Origin: Actinomycetes bacterium | GTDB taxonomy: Bacteria > Actinomycetota > Actinomycetes > Propionibacteriales > Propionibacteriaceae | Reading direction: 5' to 3' | DNA: 10,166 nucleotides | Assembly (NCBI GenBank): GCA_023437345.1 | Contig: JAEZGC010000217.1 | Location: 1-10,166, forward strand | Part shown: positions 1 to 5,306 of the stretch, one piece after another | Numbering within the stretch: position 1 is the stretch's first letter | Layout of the letters: every line of letters starts with the position of its first letter | Notes under the pieces: model-generated | What the model was told of the DNA's origin: nothing | The model's input: the letters and a program-made list of their open reading frames with translations, nothing else | Database searches by the model: none | Translations under genes and position numbers: made by a program

Positions 1-28
1 GGCTGCGTCTGATGTGTATAAGACACCG
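1..28. other. Probable Nextera adapter remnant at contig end
   Basis: Bases 1-28 align without gaps to the 3' part of the Illumina Nextera read-1 adapter (the piece starting GGCAGCGTC and running through the Tn5 mosaic end). There are 24 identities in 28, including the uninterrupted core GATGTGTATAAGA at 11-23. Mismatches are at positions 4, 10, 24 and 27. The stretch is also poorer in GC than everything after it. I read it as untrimmed, slightly corrupted library adapter and not genome. A real chromosomal sequence with this similarity is possible but unlikely at the exact end of a contig. Confidence 0.8.
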
Positions 29-29
29 G

Positions 30-377
30 GCGGCCGCCGCCCCGGGGGGGCGACGCGGCCGGATCGACTCCGCGGGACGGACGGGCGCGCCACAACCCAT
101 AACCAGCGACGCCGAGCAGGGCGACCCCCCCGACGACAGCGGGCCAGCGTCCCCAGCCGTCGATGATGGGCGCGGCGACGGCTCCGGCCGCCACCGCCAG
201 CGCGCTGTAGGTCGTGTCCACCAGGCCGACCGCAAGACCCGCCGGCCAGGCGCGCGCGAAGCCGCGGGCGACCCCTTCGCCGAGCAGCAGCACGGCTATC
301 GCGCCCAGCGGCATCGCGACGGCGAGGCCTGCCACCACGCCGCCGCCGAAGGCAGCCCACAACTCCACGGCAGACAC
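30..377 (-). CDS. LysE-type exporter, N-terminal part (truncated by contig end)
   Basis: This is a partial integral membrane protein of the LysE/RhtB exporter superfamily, which exports amino acids or other small metabolites. Reading from a GTG at 377, about 116 codons are visible. Three hydrophobic segments lie at roughly residues 5-35, 42-69 and 77-98. The first contains GGGVVAGLAVAMPLGAIAVL, the glycine-rich run ending in the P-x-G-type signature of LysE TM1. LysE proteins are usually about 200 residues, so roughly half is missing at the contig edge. Codons downstream of about 29 run into adapter sequence and should be ignored. The start is uncertain: no strong ribosome site precedes the GTG, and another GTG lies at 368. 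The substrate cannot be told from this fragment. The gene is divergent from the ATPase gene to its right. Confidence 0.7.
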
Positions 378-574
378 CGTGGCACAGCCGACCAGGTGTC
401 GGCACGCGTTCTCACCGCGCGTCCAACCGCAAGTGGTGAGTGTCCCTCTCGTACTCCAGAGACAGGCTCACTGTTGGCTGCATGGGGACGGGTGCCGTCC
501 TTCTCGACGGCAAGACGGACCTCGGGTGGAACGTGGATCCAGGCCTGTCGGGACGCGGCCCTACGCTTGCCCGC
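378..574. other. Divergent intergenic region
   Basis: This stretch separates the leftward LysE-type gene from the rightward ATPase gene. An open frame continuous with the ATPase begins at 440, but its first 45 codons do not resemble the family's N-terminus, so I treat this as non-coding. Apart from the -10 element at 562-567 I see no convincing signal. Confidence 0.4.
562..567 (+). promoter_or_regulatory. -10 element of a leaderless promoter
   Basis: TACGCT fits the actinobacterial TANNNT -10 consensus and ends 7 bases before the GTG at 575. Transcription would therefore begin at or next to the start codon, as in leaderless actinobacterial genes. No clear -35 box is visible. This placement supports 575 as the true start of the ATPase. 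Confidence 0.5.
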
Positions 575-1303
575 GTGACAGCGTTCAGCTCGCTCGCCGT
601 GCGGGAGGTGGTCGGCGAGCCGGGGGATGACGCCGCCTGGCCGTTCACCCTGGCCCCGGTCGCCCAGCTGGTGCACGACGGGCTCCAACTCACCGAGCTC
701 ACCGTCCTGGTCGGGGAGAACGGCGTCGGGAAGTCCACCATCGTCGAGGCGATAGCGATGGCGTACGGGCTCAGCCCCGAGGGCGGCAGCACGAACCGCA
801 GACCATCCCTGCGCCCCACCGAGTCCTCACTCCACGAGCGCCTCACGCTGGTGCGTGGCATCGGCCGCTCGCGCTGGGGCTACTTCCTGCGCGCCGAGAC
901 GATGCACGGCCTGTTGACCTACCTCGAGGAGCGCCCGGGCGCAGACGGCCCGTACCACGAGCGCTCGCACGGCGAGGCGTTCAACGAACTGCTCGACACG
1001 AAGCTGGCCCACCTCACCGGCCGCGGCGGGTTCCTGGTGCTGGACGAACCGGAAGCCGGGCTCTCCTTCCTGTCCCAGGCCAGGCTGGCCAACCAGCTCG
1101 CCGCTCTGCGGGACGACCGCGTCCAGGTGCTGCTCGCCACCCATTCACCGATCCTGGCCGCGACGCCGGGGGCGCACATCATCGAACTCGACGAGACCGG
1201 GCTGCACCCGCGCCGCTGGGAAGACCTCGCCGCGGTCAGCCTGTACCGCCGCTTCCTGGCCGACCCCGGCTACTTCGGGCTCGGTCCCGACCTGGGAACG
1301 TGA
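575..1303 (+). CDS. COG3910-type AAA/ABC-fold ATPase
   Basis: This is a soluble ATPase of 242 residues with an ABC/SMC-like fold and no membrane segments. Walker A is GENGVGKST (residues 47-55). The opening region WPFTLAPVAQL (about 22-32) is typical of this small-ATPase family. SHGEAF (131-136) sits where the ABC signature would be. Walker B is FLVLDEPEAGLS (153-164), and ATHSP (188-192) carries the switch histidine. All catalytic elements are present, so it should hydrolyse ATP. The family's biological role is not well defined, and related folds occur in nuclease-partner and SMC-like proteins. I chose GTG 575 because family members begin shortly before this point and because of the -10 box just upstream; upstream in-frame starts reach back to 440. 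The gene converges on the acetyltransferase gene and has no operon partner in the window. Confidence 0.85.
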   Translation: MTAFSSLAVREVVGEPGDDAAWPFTLAPVAQLVHDGLQLTELTVLVGENGVGKSTIVEAIAMAYGLSPEGGSTNRRPSLRPTESSLHERLTLVRGIGRSRWGYFLRAETMHGLLTYLEERPGADGPYHERSHGEAFNELLDTKLAHLTGRGGFLVLDEPEAGLSFLSQARLANQLAALRDDRVQVLLATHSPILAATPGAHIIELDETGLHPRRWEDLAAVSLYRRFLADPGYFGLGPDLGT

Positions 1304-1343
1304 CCTCCTGCCGCGAACCCGAGCGACCAGGCCACAGTCAGGC

Positions 1344-1356
1344 CCGCCGAGGGCGG
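1344..1356. terminator. Weak hairpin between convergent genes
   Basis: CCGCC-GAG-GGCGG forms a 5-bp stem with a 3-base loop in the 63-base gap between two converging genes. It has no T tract on either side. It could be a weak bidirectional terminator, but short GC hairpins are common at this base composition. Confidence 0.2.
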
Positions 1357-1366
1357 ACGCGGAGCA

Positions 1367-1924
1367 TCAACCCGGCAGGTCGTCGAAGTCAACCCGGGTT
1401 GTGGTCCCGCTCTCCCAGTCCCGCCGCAGGATCCCATAGGCCACCGATGCCACCGGTTCGCCGCCGTCGACCGGCCAGGCCTCGCGGTAGTGGGCCTCCT
1501 TCACCCAGCCGGAGCTGACGAAGACCTTCCGCATCGCGATGTTGTCCTGCCGGGTCTGGCCCTCCATCCGGCGCAGCCCGGGGTAGGTGCCGAAGACGTG
1601 GCTGGTGAAGGCCCGCAGCACCGGAGCTCCGAGCCCTCGACTGCGGCTGCCCTCGGCCAGCCGCAGGTCGAACAAAGGGGCGCCGCCGTCCGCGATGTCC
1701 TCGACGTCCTCCAGGACAACGATTCCGACGCGCTCGCCGTCCACCTCGACCCAGTGGCCGATGCTCTCCTGTGACCAGTAACTGCCCGCCTCGACCCGCT
1801 CGCGGGCGTCGGCCTCGGCGATCTTCGTCCGGACGTGGAACGGATAGGAGTTCGCGGCGAGGAAGGCGACTATCGCGTCGACATCGTGGGCGGGATCGAA
1901 CGTGGTGACGGCTACATCGGGCAC
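1367..1924 (-). CDS. GNAT family N-acetyltransferase
   Basis: A 185-residue protein that fits a single GNAT domain using acetyl-CoA to acetylate an amine. After a helix-rich N-terminus come strands with GHWVEVDGERVGIVVLEDV (about 56-74) and then DLRLAEG. The acetyl-CoA pyrophosphate-binding motif A is RSRGLGAPVLRAF (94-106). The late motif QDNIAMRKVFVSSGW (126-140) is the N-x-A-x-R/K-x-x-x-x-G-F/W pattern common in RimJ/RimL-like enzymes. The substrate is unknown; protein N-termini, antibiotics and small amines are all possible in this family. The GTG start at 1924 is preceded 6 bases upstream by a TANNNT box, so the transcript is probably leaderless. Length is normal and nothing is broken. 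Confidence 0.88.
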   Translation of the reverse strand: MPDVAVTTFDPAHDVDAIVAFLAANSYPFHVRTKIAEADARERVEAGSYWSQESIGHWVEVDGERVGIVVLEDVEDIADGGAPLFDLRLAEGSRSRGLGAPVLRAFTSHVFGTYPGLRRMEGQTRQDNIAMRKVFVSSGWVKEAHYREAWPVDGGEPVASVAYGILRRDWESGTTTRVDFDDLPG

Positions 1925-1930
1925 CGAAGG

Positions 1931-1936
1931 ATCCTA
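1931..1936 (-). promoter_or_regulatory. -10 element of a leaderless promoter
   Basis: On the minus strand TAGGAT matches TANNNT and is separated by 6 bases (CCTTCG) from the GTG start at 1924. This is the spacing expected if transcription starts at the first base of the start codon. It is the second such arrangement in the window. Confidence 0.5.
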
Positions 1937-2008
1937 TCCCCGGGCTGCCGGGCGCCCTGACCGGGGGCATCGCCTCGACCCTCTGGGCAGCGACGCCGGA
2001 ACGCAGAA

Positions 2009-2036
2009 GGCTCCCCGGCTCGGGAGCCGGGGAGCC
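2009..2036 (-). terminator. Strong hairpin ending the stress operon
   Basis: There is a perfect 12-bp inverted repeat: GGCTCCCCGGCT at 2009-2020 and its complement at 2025-2036, with a 4-base loop. It lies 26 bases past the stop of the DUF3618 gene. On the minus strand the stem is followed by TTCTGCGTT, which is only mildly T-rich. This fits the U-poor intrinsic terminators common in high-GC Actinomycetota. Because it is symmetric it could also stop rightward transcription. Confidence 0.7.
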
Positions 2037-2062
2037 GCAGACTGCGAGAAGGCGCAGCCGCG

Positions 2063-2704
2063 CTACTGCTCCGTCGCCTGGCGGGCGGTGTCCCTGGCTT
2101 GGTCAGAGACCTGGGACGCGGACGCCGAGGCGGTGTCCTTCACCTCGGCGGCGGCGTCGCCGGCCTCGGCCTGGACGGTCTGGACAGCGTCGGTGGCGGT
2201 CTCCTTGACGGATTCGACAGCCTCCTTGGCCGGCTCGGCCAGGTTATCCGCCACCTCCTTGGCGGCGGCGCCGACCTGCTCGGTGAGCGGGCGGGCCTTC
2301 TCCTTGAGGTCGCCGGCCAGCTCCTGCTCCTTGCGGGAGGCAGGGAACGCCGAGGCGATCAGCAGGCCGATCCCGAAGGCGACGGCCCCCGCCGCCAGCG
2401 GGTTGCCCTGTGCCTGCTGCTTGGCGTTCTGGGGGAGGTCCGACAGGCCGTGTCCGACGTCGGAGGCCTTGTCGGAGATGCCCTCCGCGGTGCTGTGGAC
2501 GGCCTCGACGGCGCTGTCCTTGAGGTCCTCGGCGGCGCCGAGGATGCGATCCAGCAGCCGGCCTCCGAAGGCCTTCGCCTTCGAGACCTGGCGCTGGGCC
2601 ATGTGGACGGGGTTGGCCTGGTAGGCGAGCTCGTCGACGTTGTCGGACAGGCTCGCCCTGGTCTGCTCGATCTCCGTCCTGAGCAGGTTCGGATCGCTGG
2701 TCAT
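2063..2704 (-). CDS. DUF3618 domain protein with LEA-like tail
   Basis: A 213-residue membrane-anchored protein. Residues 4-33 carry the DUF3618 pattern (LRTEIEQTRASLSDNVDEL followed by a proline). An amphipathic helix follows, then one membrane segment at about 102-120 (PLAAGAVAFGIGLLIASAF). The C-terminal half (about 124-213) is a charged Ala/Lys/Glu helix with repeated V-K-E/D-T-A units, such as ESVKETATDAV and AEVKDTASA, resembling LEA-type repeats. DUF3618 has no assigned biochemical activity. In Actinomycetota it often sits beside Phage_holin_3_6 proteins, as here. The ATG overlaps the stop of the upstream gene by 4 bases (ATGA) and has an AGGAG ribosome site 6 bases before it. An envelope-stabilising or stress role is inferred from the family context and the operon's promoter. 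Confidence 0.88.
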   Translation of the reverse strand: MTSDPNLLRTEIEQTRASLSDNVDELAYQANPVHMAQRQVSKAKAFGGRLLDRILGAAEDLKDSAVEAVHSTAEGISDKASDVGHGLSDLPQNAKQQAQGNPLAAGAVAFGIGLLIASAFPASRKEQELAGDLKEKARPLTEQVGAAAKEVADNLAEPAKEAVESVKETATDAVQTVQAEAGDAAAEVKDTASASASQVSDQARDTARQATEQ

Positions 2705-3177
2705 CGGTTCTCCTCTTCGTTGCCCTTCAGGGCGTTCGGGATCTTGCTGACGGTTTCGGCGGTCTTCGGCAGACCGCGTACGCGGCTCATCTCCGTGCGT
2801 CCGGTGACGGCAAGGGCCGCGGCGACGGCGGCCCACAACAGGCCGACGACGAGGGCGGACCAGCCGTAGCCGATCGCCGTACCCAACGCCCACCACAGGG
2901 CGAGCGAGAGGAACAACAGCATCAGGAAGCCCGCCACCGCGGCGCCGGCGAGCATGCCTGCCGCTTTGCCGGCCTTGCTCGCCGAGTCGCTTAACTCGGC
3001 CCGGGCGAGCGCGACCTCCTGCCGCATCAGGGTGGAGAGGTCTCGGCTGATGTCACCCATCACCTCGCCGATCGACCGGTCCGGCACGGCCCGTGCCGGG
3101 GATCCGGCGAGGGCCGGATCGGTGGCCGGGACCGGGGTGCTGCGGGTCGGCAGCGGCGCCTCACCGGAGGTCGTCAT
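2701..3177 (-). CDS. Phage_holin_3_6 (Holin-X) family membrane protein
   Basis: A 158-residue protein with a proline-rich N-terminus (1-34). A conserved amphipathic helix follows at about 35-70 (SIGEVMGDISRDLSTLMRQE followed by VALARAEL). Two membrane segments lie at roughly 73-99 and 104-126, and a short charged tail ends the protein. The helix plus two-TM layout is that of Pfam Phage_holin_3_6, sometimes called actinobacterial Holin-X. Despite the name, members are mostly chromosomal and not linked to lysis, and nothing phage-like lies nearby. Both ends overlap neighbours by 4 bases (ATGA), so translation is probably coupled to both. It likely sits in the cytoplasmic membrane with the other two operon products. 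Confidence 0.87.
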   Translation of the reverse strand: MTTSGEAPLPTRSTPVPATDPALAGSPARAVPDRSIGEVMGDISRDLSTLMRQEVALARAELSDSASKAGKAAGMLAGAAVAGFLMLLFLSLALWWALGTAIGYGWSALVVGLLWAAVAAALAVTGRTEMSRVRGLPKTAETVSKIPNALKGNEEENR

Positions 3178-4220
3178 CGCTGGACCCCCGGCTCGGTGTC
3201 ACCCGAACCGCCCCACGCAGTGTCGGTCGAGCCGGTCCGGTCGTCGTCCAGCCCGCCGGCGGCGTACTGGTCGTCGCCGGAGCCGTACCGGTCACCGCCG
3301 ACGCCGGTCGACGCGGGGTCGTCGGTCAGCCCGCTCGAGCCGTACTGGCCGCCAGCGACGCCCGTCGTCCCGGTCGACTCACCCAGCACGCCGGTGGAGT
3401 ACCCGGCGTACGGGTCGACGGTCTCGCCCGCCGCCGCGGCGGTCGCGCCGGCGGCGTACGTCGGACCGGAGCCAGACGAAATCGCCGGAGTCGTCTGGGA
3501 GGCAGCCAGCCGCGGCCCGGAATCTGACGATCCGACCGAGTCCTGCGCCATCAGCCCGCGGCTGAGTCGCCCGACGACCACGCCGGCAGCCAGCGCGCCG
3601 GCGAGGAATAGCACCGGCCGGCGTCGGGCGAAGCGGCGGATCTCTGCCATCACGTCGGACGGCTCGGCGGTGCTCAGCCAGTGCGACAGCTCCCCGCCGC
3701 GATACGCGCCCTGGCGGGCGAGCGCGGTGAGGGGGCCGCCCTGCTCTGACTTCGACGCCATCTCTCCCAGCTCGCCGGAGAGGCTGTGCAGCAGCTCGGC
3801 GAGCTGCTGCCTGCCTGCGCTGGCCTGCTCGCCCAATTGGTGGCTGGCCTGCGACCAGAGGCTGCGGACCTGGGTGCGCGCCTCGTCGGCGACCCTGGCG
3901 AGTTCGTCCTTGGCGACCGCCGCGACATCGCCGCCACGCTGCATGGCGGTCTCCTTGACGTCGGCTGCGGCGCTCACCGCGGCTTCCTTGACTGACTCGG
4001 CGCCCTCGGCGACCTGCTGCTTGGTGCTCTGGTCGCTCATCGAACCGGTGCCCGACAGGGATCCGGTGCTGGTCCCGGTGGTGGTCATGGACTCACCGCT
4101 GGTGGCCGGCGTCGAGTACGGGTCGGCGGAGGTCCATTCCGATCCGCCCTGGTACCCGGTATGCCCGGTGGTGCCGTCGCCTGGGACCTGCGATCCGGTC
4201 CCTACGTTCTCGTGCGTCAT
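3174..4220 (-). CDS. One-TM protein with LEA-like helix and disordered flanks
   Basis: A 348-residue protein, first gene of the three-gene operon. Residues 1-65 are low-complexity Gly/Ser/Thr and look disordered. About 66-160 is a long charged, alanine-rich helical region with LEA/apolipoprotein-like units (ESVKEAAVSAAADVKETA). One membrane segment lies at about 202-217, right after an RRFARRRP basic patch, which favours the preceding helices facing the cytoplasm. The C-terminal 225-348 is disordered Gly/Ser/Tyr/Asp with loose repeats such as STGV, QYGSSG and RYGSGDD. I do not recognise a named family. I chose ATG 4220 because GGGAG lies 5 bases upstream and the promoter's expected start is near 4279; an in-frame ATG at 4271 would leave almost no leader. 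Envelope protection under stress is an inference. Confidence 0.8.
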   Translation of the reverse strand: MTHENVGTGSQVPGDGTTGHTGYQGGSEWTSADPYSTPATSGESMTTTGTSTGSLSGTGSMSDQSTKQQVAEGAESVKEAAVSAAADVKETAMQRGGDVAAVAKDELARVADEARTQVRSLWSQASHQLGEQASAGRQQLAELLHSLSGELGEMASKSEQGGPLTALARQGAYRGGELSHWLSTAEPSDVMAEIRRFARRRPVLFLAGALAAGVVVGRLSRGLMAQDSVGSSDSGPRLAASQTTPAISSGSGPTYAAGATAAAAGETVDPYAGYSTGVLGESTGTTGVAGGQYGSSGLTDDPASTGVGGDRYGSGDDQYAAGGLDDDRTGSTDTAWGGSGDTEPGVQR

Positions 4221-4286
4221 TGCTACTCCCGTCTTCGTCTGCCTTGCGCAGCCTGTGTTGGTTTGCCGCAACGCGACCCTCGCCCG

Positions 4287-4311
4287 GTACCCAGCGACCC
4301 GGGCACGAAAC
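4287..4311 (-). promoter_or_regulatory. SigB/SigF-type general stress promoter
   Basis: On the minus strand, GTTT (4311-4308) is followed after exactly 15 bases by GGGTAC (4292-4287). This matches the -35/-10 pattern of actinobacterial SigB/SigF-class promoters (GTTT-N14-17-GGGTAC/T). The expected start of transcription is near 4279, giving a leader of about 60 bases before ATG 4220. It is the only candidate promoter for the three-gene operon that I see. Confidence 0.65.
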
Positions 4312-4314
4312 CCA

Positions 4315-4326
4315 CCCTATCTAGGG
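4315..4326. promoter_or_regulatory. Small dyad next to the stress promoter
   Basis: CCCTA-TC-TAGGG, with 5-bp arms, lies 3 bases upstream of the GTTT -35 element of the stress operon. It could be an operator or a chance repeat. The region from 4327 to 4435 shows nothing else I can support. Confidence 0.25.
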
Positions 4327-4435
4327 CGAGCGGACGCGCCACGGCGCACCCACACCTCGACGGCGCGGGGGCGGCAGCGGTGGTGCCACGCGCCTCGGAC
4401 AAGGCCATGGAGAGTGAATCGTGGCGTGGTGGCGA

Positions 4436-4448
4436 CCCTCGGTGAGGG
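4436..4448 (-). terminator. Short hairpin after the HAD gene
   Basis: CCCTC-GGT-GAGGG gives a 5-bp stem and 3-base loop, 8 bases past the HAD stop codon on the minus strand. No T run follows. It is a possible weak terminator. Confidence 0.25.
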
Positions 4449-4456
4449 CTACCGGT

Positions 4457-5191
4457 TCAGGCTCGGAGCAGCAGTTCGGCCGCCACCTCCGGGAAGCGGC
4501 GGTAGTCGTCCACCGGCCAGAACTCGACCTCGGAGTGGTACACCTGCTCGTCGTTGCCGCCCGGGCCGAAGTCGTCGCCGACGAAGGCGACGTCGGGCAA
4601 CGCCACGCCGCGGGCTGCGCAGTACCGCTGCAGCGCGTACAACTTGTCGAATGGGCGCGGCACGATGTCGAACGAACTCGACCCGCCAACGAAGACCGTG
4701 TAGTCGGGAAAGGCGTCACAGACCTCCTGGTAGAACGCTCGGCGGCGTGACCGGTCGGGGTCGAAGGCCAGCTTGTCCCCGATCGCGGCCGCCGTGCCGA
4801 GCAGGGCGAAGGTCAGCATGCCGGAGGGGTGGAACTCCACGCTCTCCCCGGCGAACTCGACGAAACCGTGCCGCGCGCGCAGCTCGGCTGCGCGGGCGAG
4901 GACGGCGGCCCGCGCCGACTGATCCAGTAGTGGCGCGGGGCTCGACTCGGCGAGCACCAGCCGCCCGGCCGCCCCGTCCCAGTGCGCCACCTCCATGCCG
5001 TAGCAGCCGATCACGTCCACGGGATGCTGGTTGAGCTGCTCGTGGATCCGTCGGTGGCTCCCGGCGCCGACGATCACCAGCGGGTAGTGCAGCGCCAGGT
5101 CGGACAGGGCGGCCGCGTTTGCCTGGGCGAGGGGGGTGCGGTGCTGGGTGAGGGTGCCGTCCATGTCGAGCGCGATGAGTCGCCGTCGCAT
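4457..5191 (-). CDS. HAD-IIB hydrolase resembling eukaryotic-type phosphomannomutase
   Basis: A 244-residue soluble enzyme of the haloacid dehalogenase superfamily. DMDGTLT (9-15) supplies the Asp nucleophile D9 and the acid/base D11. GAGS (42-45) fits motif II. VGGSSSFDIVPRPFDK (168-183) and GDDFGPGGNDEQVY (205-218) match the late motifs of eukaryotic-type PMM (Pfam PF03332), where the sequence reads GG-x-x-SFD-x-F-P-x-G-x-DK and PGGND. The length equals that of PMM proteins (about 245), and the central ESVEFHPSGMLTFALLGTAA aligns with the PMM cap region. In PMM this cap holds an Arg just before the GM of the motif; here the bases encode H-P-S instead, so substrate recognition may differ. 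It may be a mutase or a sugar-phosphate phosphatase. The ATG has GGAAGG 6 bases upstream. It follows the regulator gene on the same strand with a 115-base gap containing its own dyad and -10 candidate. Confidence 0.82.
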   Translation of the reverse strand: MRRRLIALDMDGTLTQHRTPLAQANAAALSDLALHYPLVIVGAGSHRRIHEQLNQHPVDVIGCYGMEVAHWDGAAGRLVLAESSPAPLLDQSARAAVLARAAELRARHGFVEFAGESVEFHPSGMLTFALLGTAAAIGDKLAFDPDRSRRRAFYQEVCDAFPDYTVFVGGSSSFDIVPRPFDKLYALQRYCAARGVALPDVAFVGDDFGPGGNDEQVYHSEVEFWPVDDYRRFPEVAAELLLRA

Positions 5192-5197
5192 CCGTGA

Positions 5198-5203
5198 CCT
5201 TCC
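5198..5203 (-). promoter_or_regulatory. Ribosome binding site of the HAD gene
   Basis: GGAAGG on the minus strand, 6 bases before ATG 5191. It fixes the start of the PMM-like gene. Confidence 0.6.
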
Positions 5204-5239
5204 GGGTGGCCGCCGCCGGTCGACGGGCGCCCACCGGCA

Positions 5240-5245
5240 ACGCTA
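5240..5245 (-). promoter_or_regulatory. -10 candidate for the HAD gene
   Basis: TAGCGT on the minus strand fits TANNNT, with expected transcription start near 5233, about 40 bases ahead of the ATG. There is no recognisable -35 box, which would suit an activator-dependent promoter. Its distance to the dyad at 5286-5299 equals that seen at the importer promoter. Confidence 0.4.
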
Positions 5246-5268
5246 GGGGTGGACGACGCGGACGTGGC

Positions 5269-5283
5269 CGGCGGCTTCCGCCG
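5269..5283 (-). terminator. Hairpin after the regulator gene
   Basis: CGGCGG-CTT-CCGCCG, a 6-bp stem with a 3-base loop, begins 23 bases past the regulator stop codon on the minus strand. It is not followed by T residues. It may weaken readthrough into the HAD gene; alone it is thin evidence. Confidence 0.25.
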
Positions 5284-5285
5284 CC

Positions 5286-5299
5286 CGCTCATCTGAGCG
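5286..5299. promoter_or_regulatory. Putative SorC-regulator operator, copy 1
   Basis: CGCTCA-TC-TGAGCG has perfect 6-bp inverted arms around a 2-base centre. It lies between the regulator stop (5307) and the HAD gene. The same half-sites and spacing recur at 6550-6563. The centre (5292.5) is 47.5 bp upstream of the first base of the candidate -10 at 5245-5240. I infer it is a binding site for the neighbouring SorC-type protein. Confidence 0.55.
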
Positions 5300-5306
5300 C
5301 TGGTCG

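Noticed and set aside
12..578. Plus-strand open frame at the left end
   Set aside because: It begins inside adapter sequence and runs antisense to the LysE-type membrane protein, whose hydrophobic segments and TM1 signature are clear on the other strand.
575..1303. Anti-phage defence ATPase (OLD or Abi-like)
   Set aside because: The motifs fit the small stand-alone COG3910-type ATPases. There is no nuclease or toxin partner next to it and no other defence gene in the window.
2701..3177. Prophage or lysis module suggested by the 'holin' family name
   Set aside because: No endolysin, structural or integrase gene lies nearby. The family is widespread in actinobacterial chromosomes and here sits in a coupled operon with a DUF3618 gene.
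3196..5034. A 612-codon open frame on the plus strand
   Set aside because: It is antisense to the stress operon's first gene and to the HAD gene, both of which have recognisable motifs or supported starts. Its product is compositionally biased with no family pattern, as expected for high-GC shadow frames.
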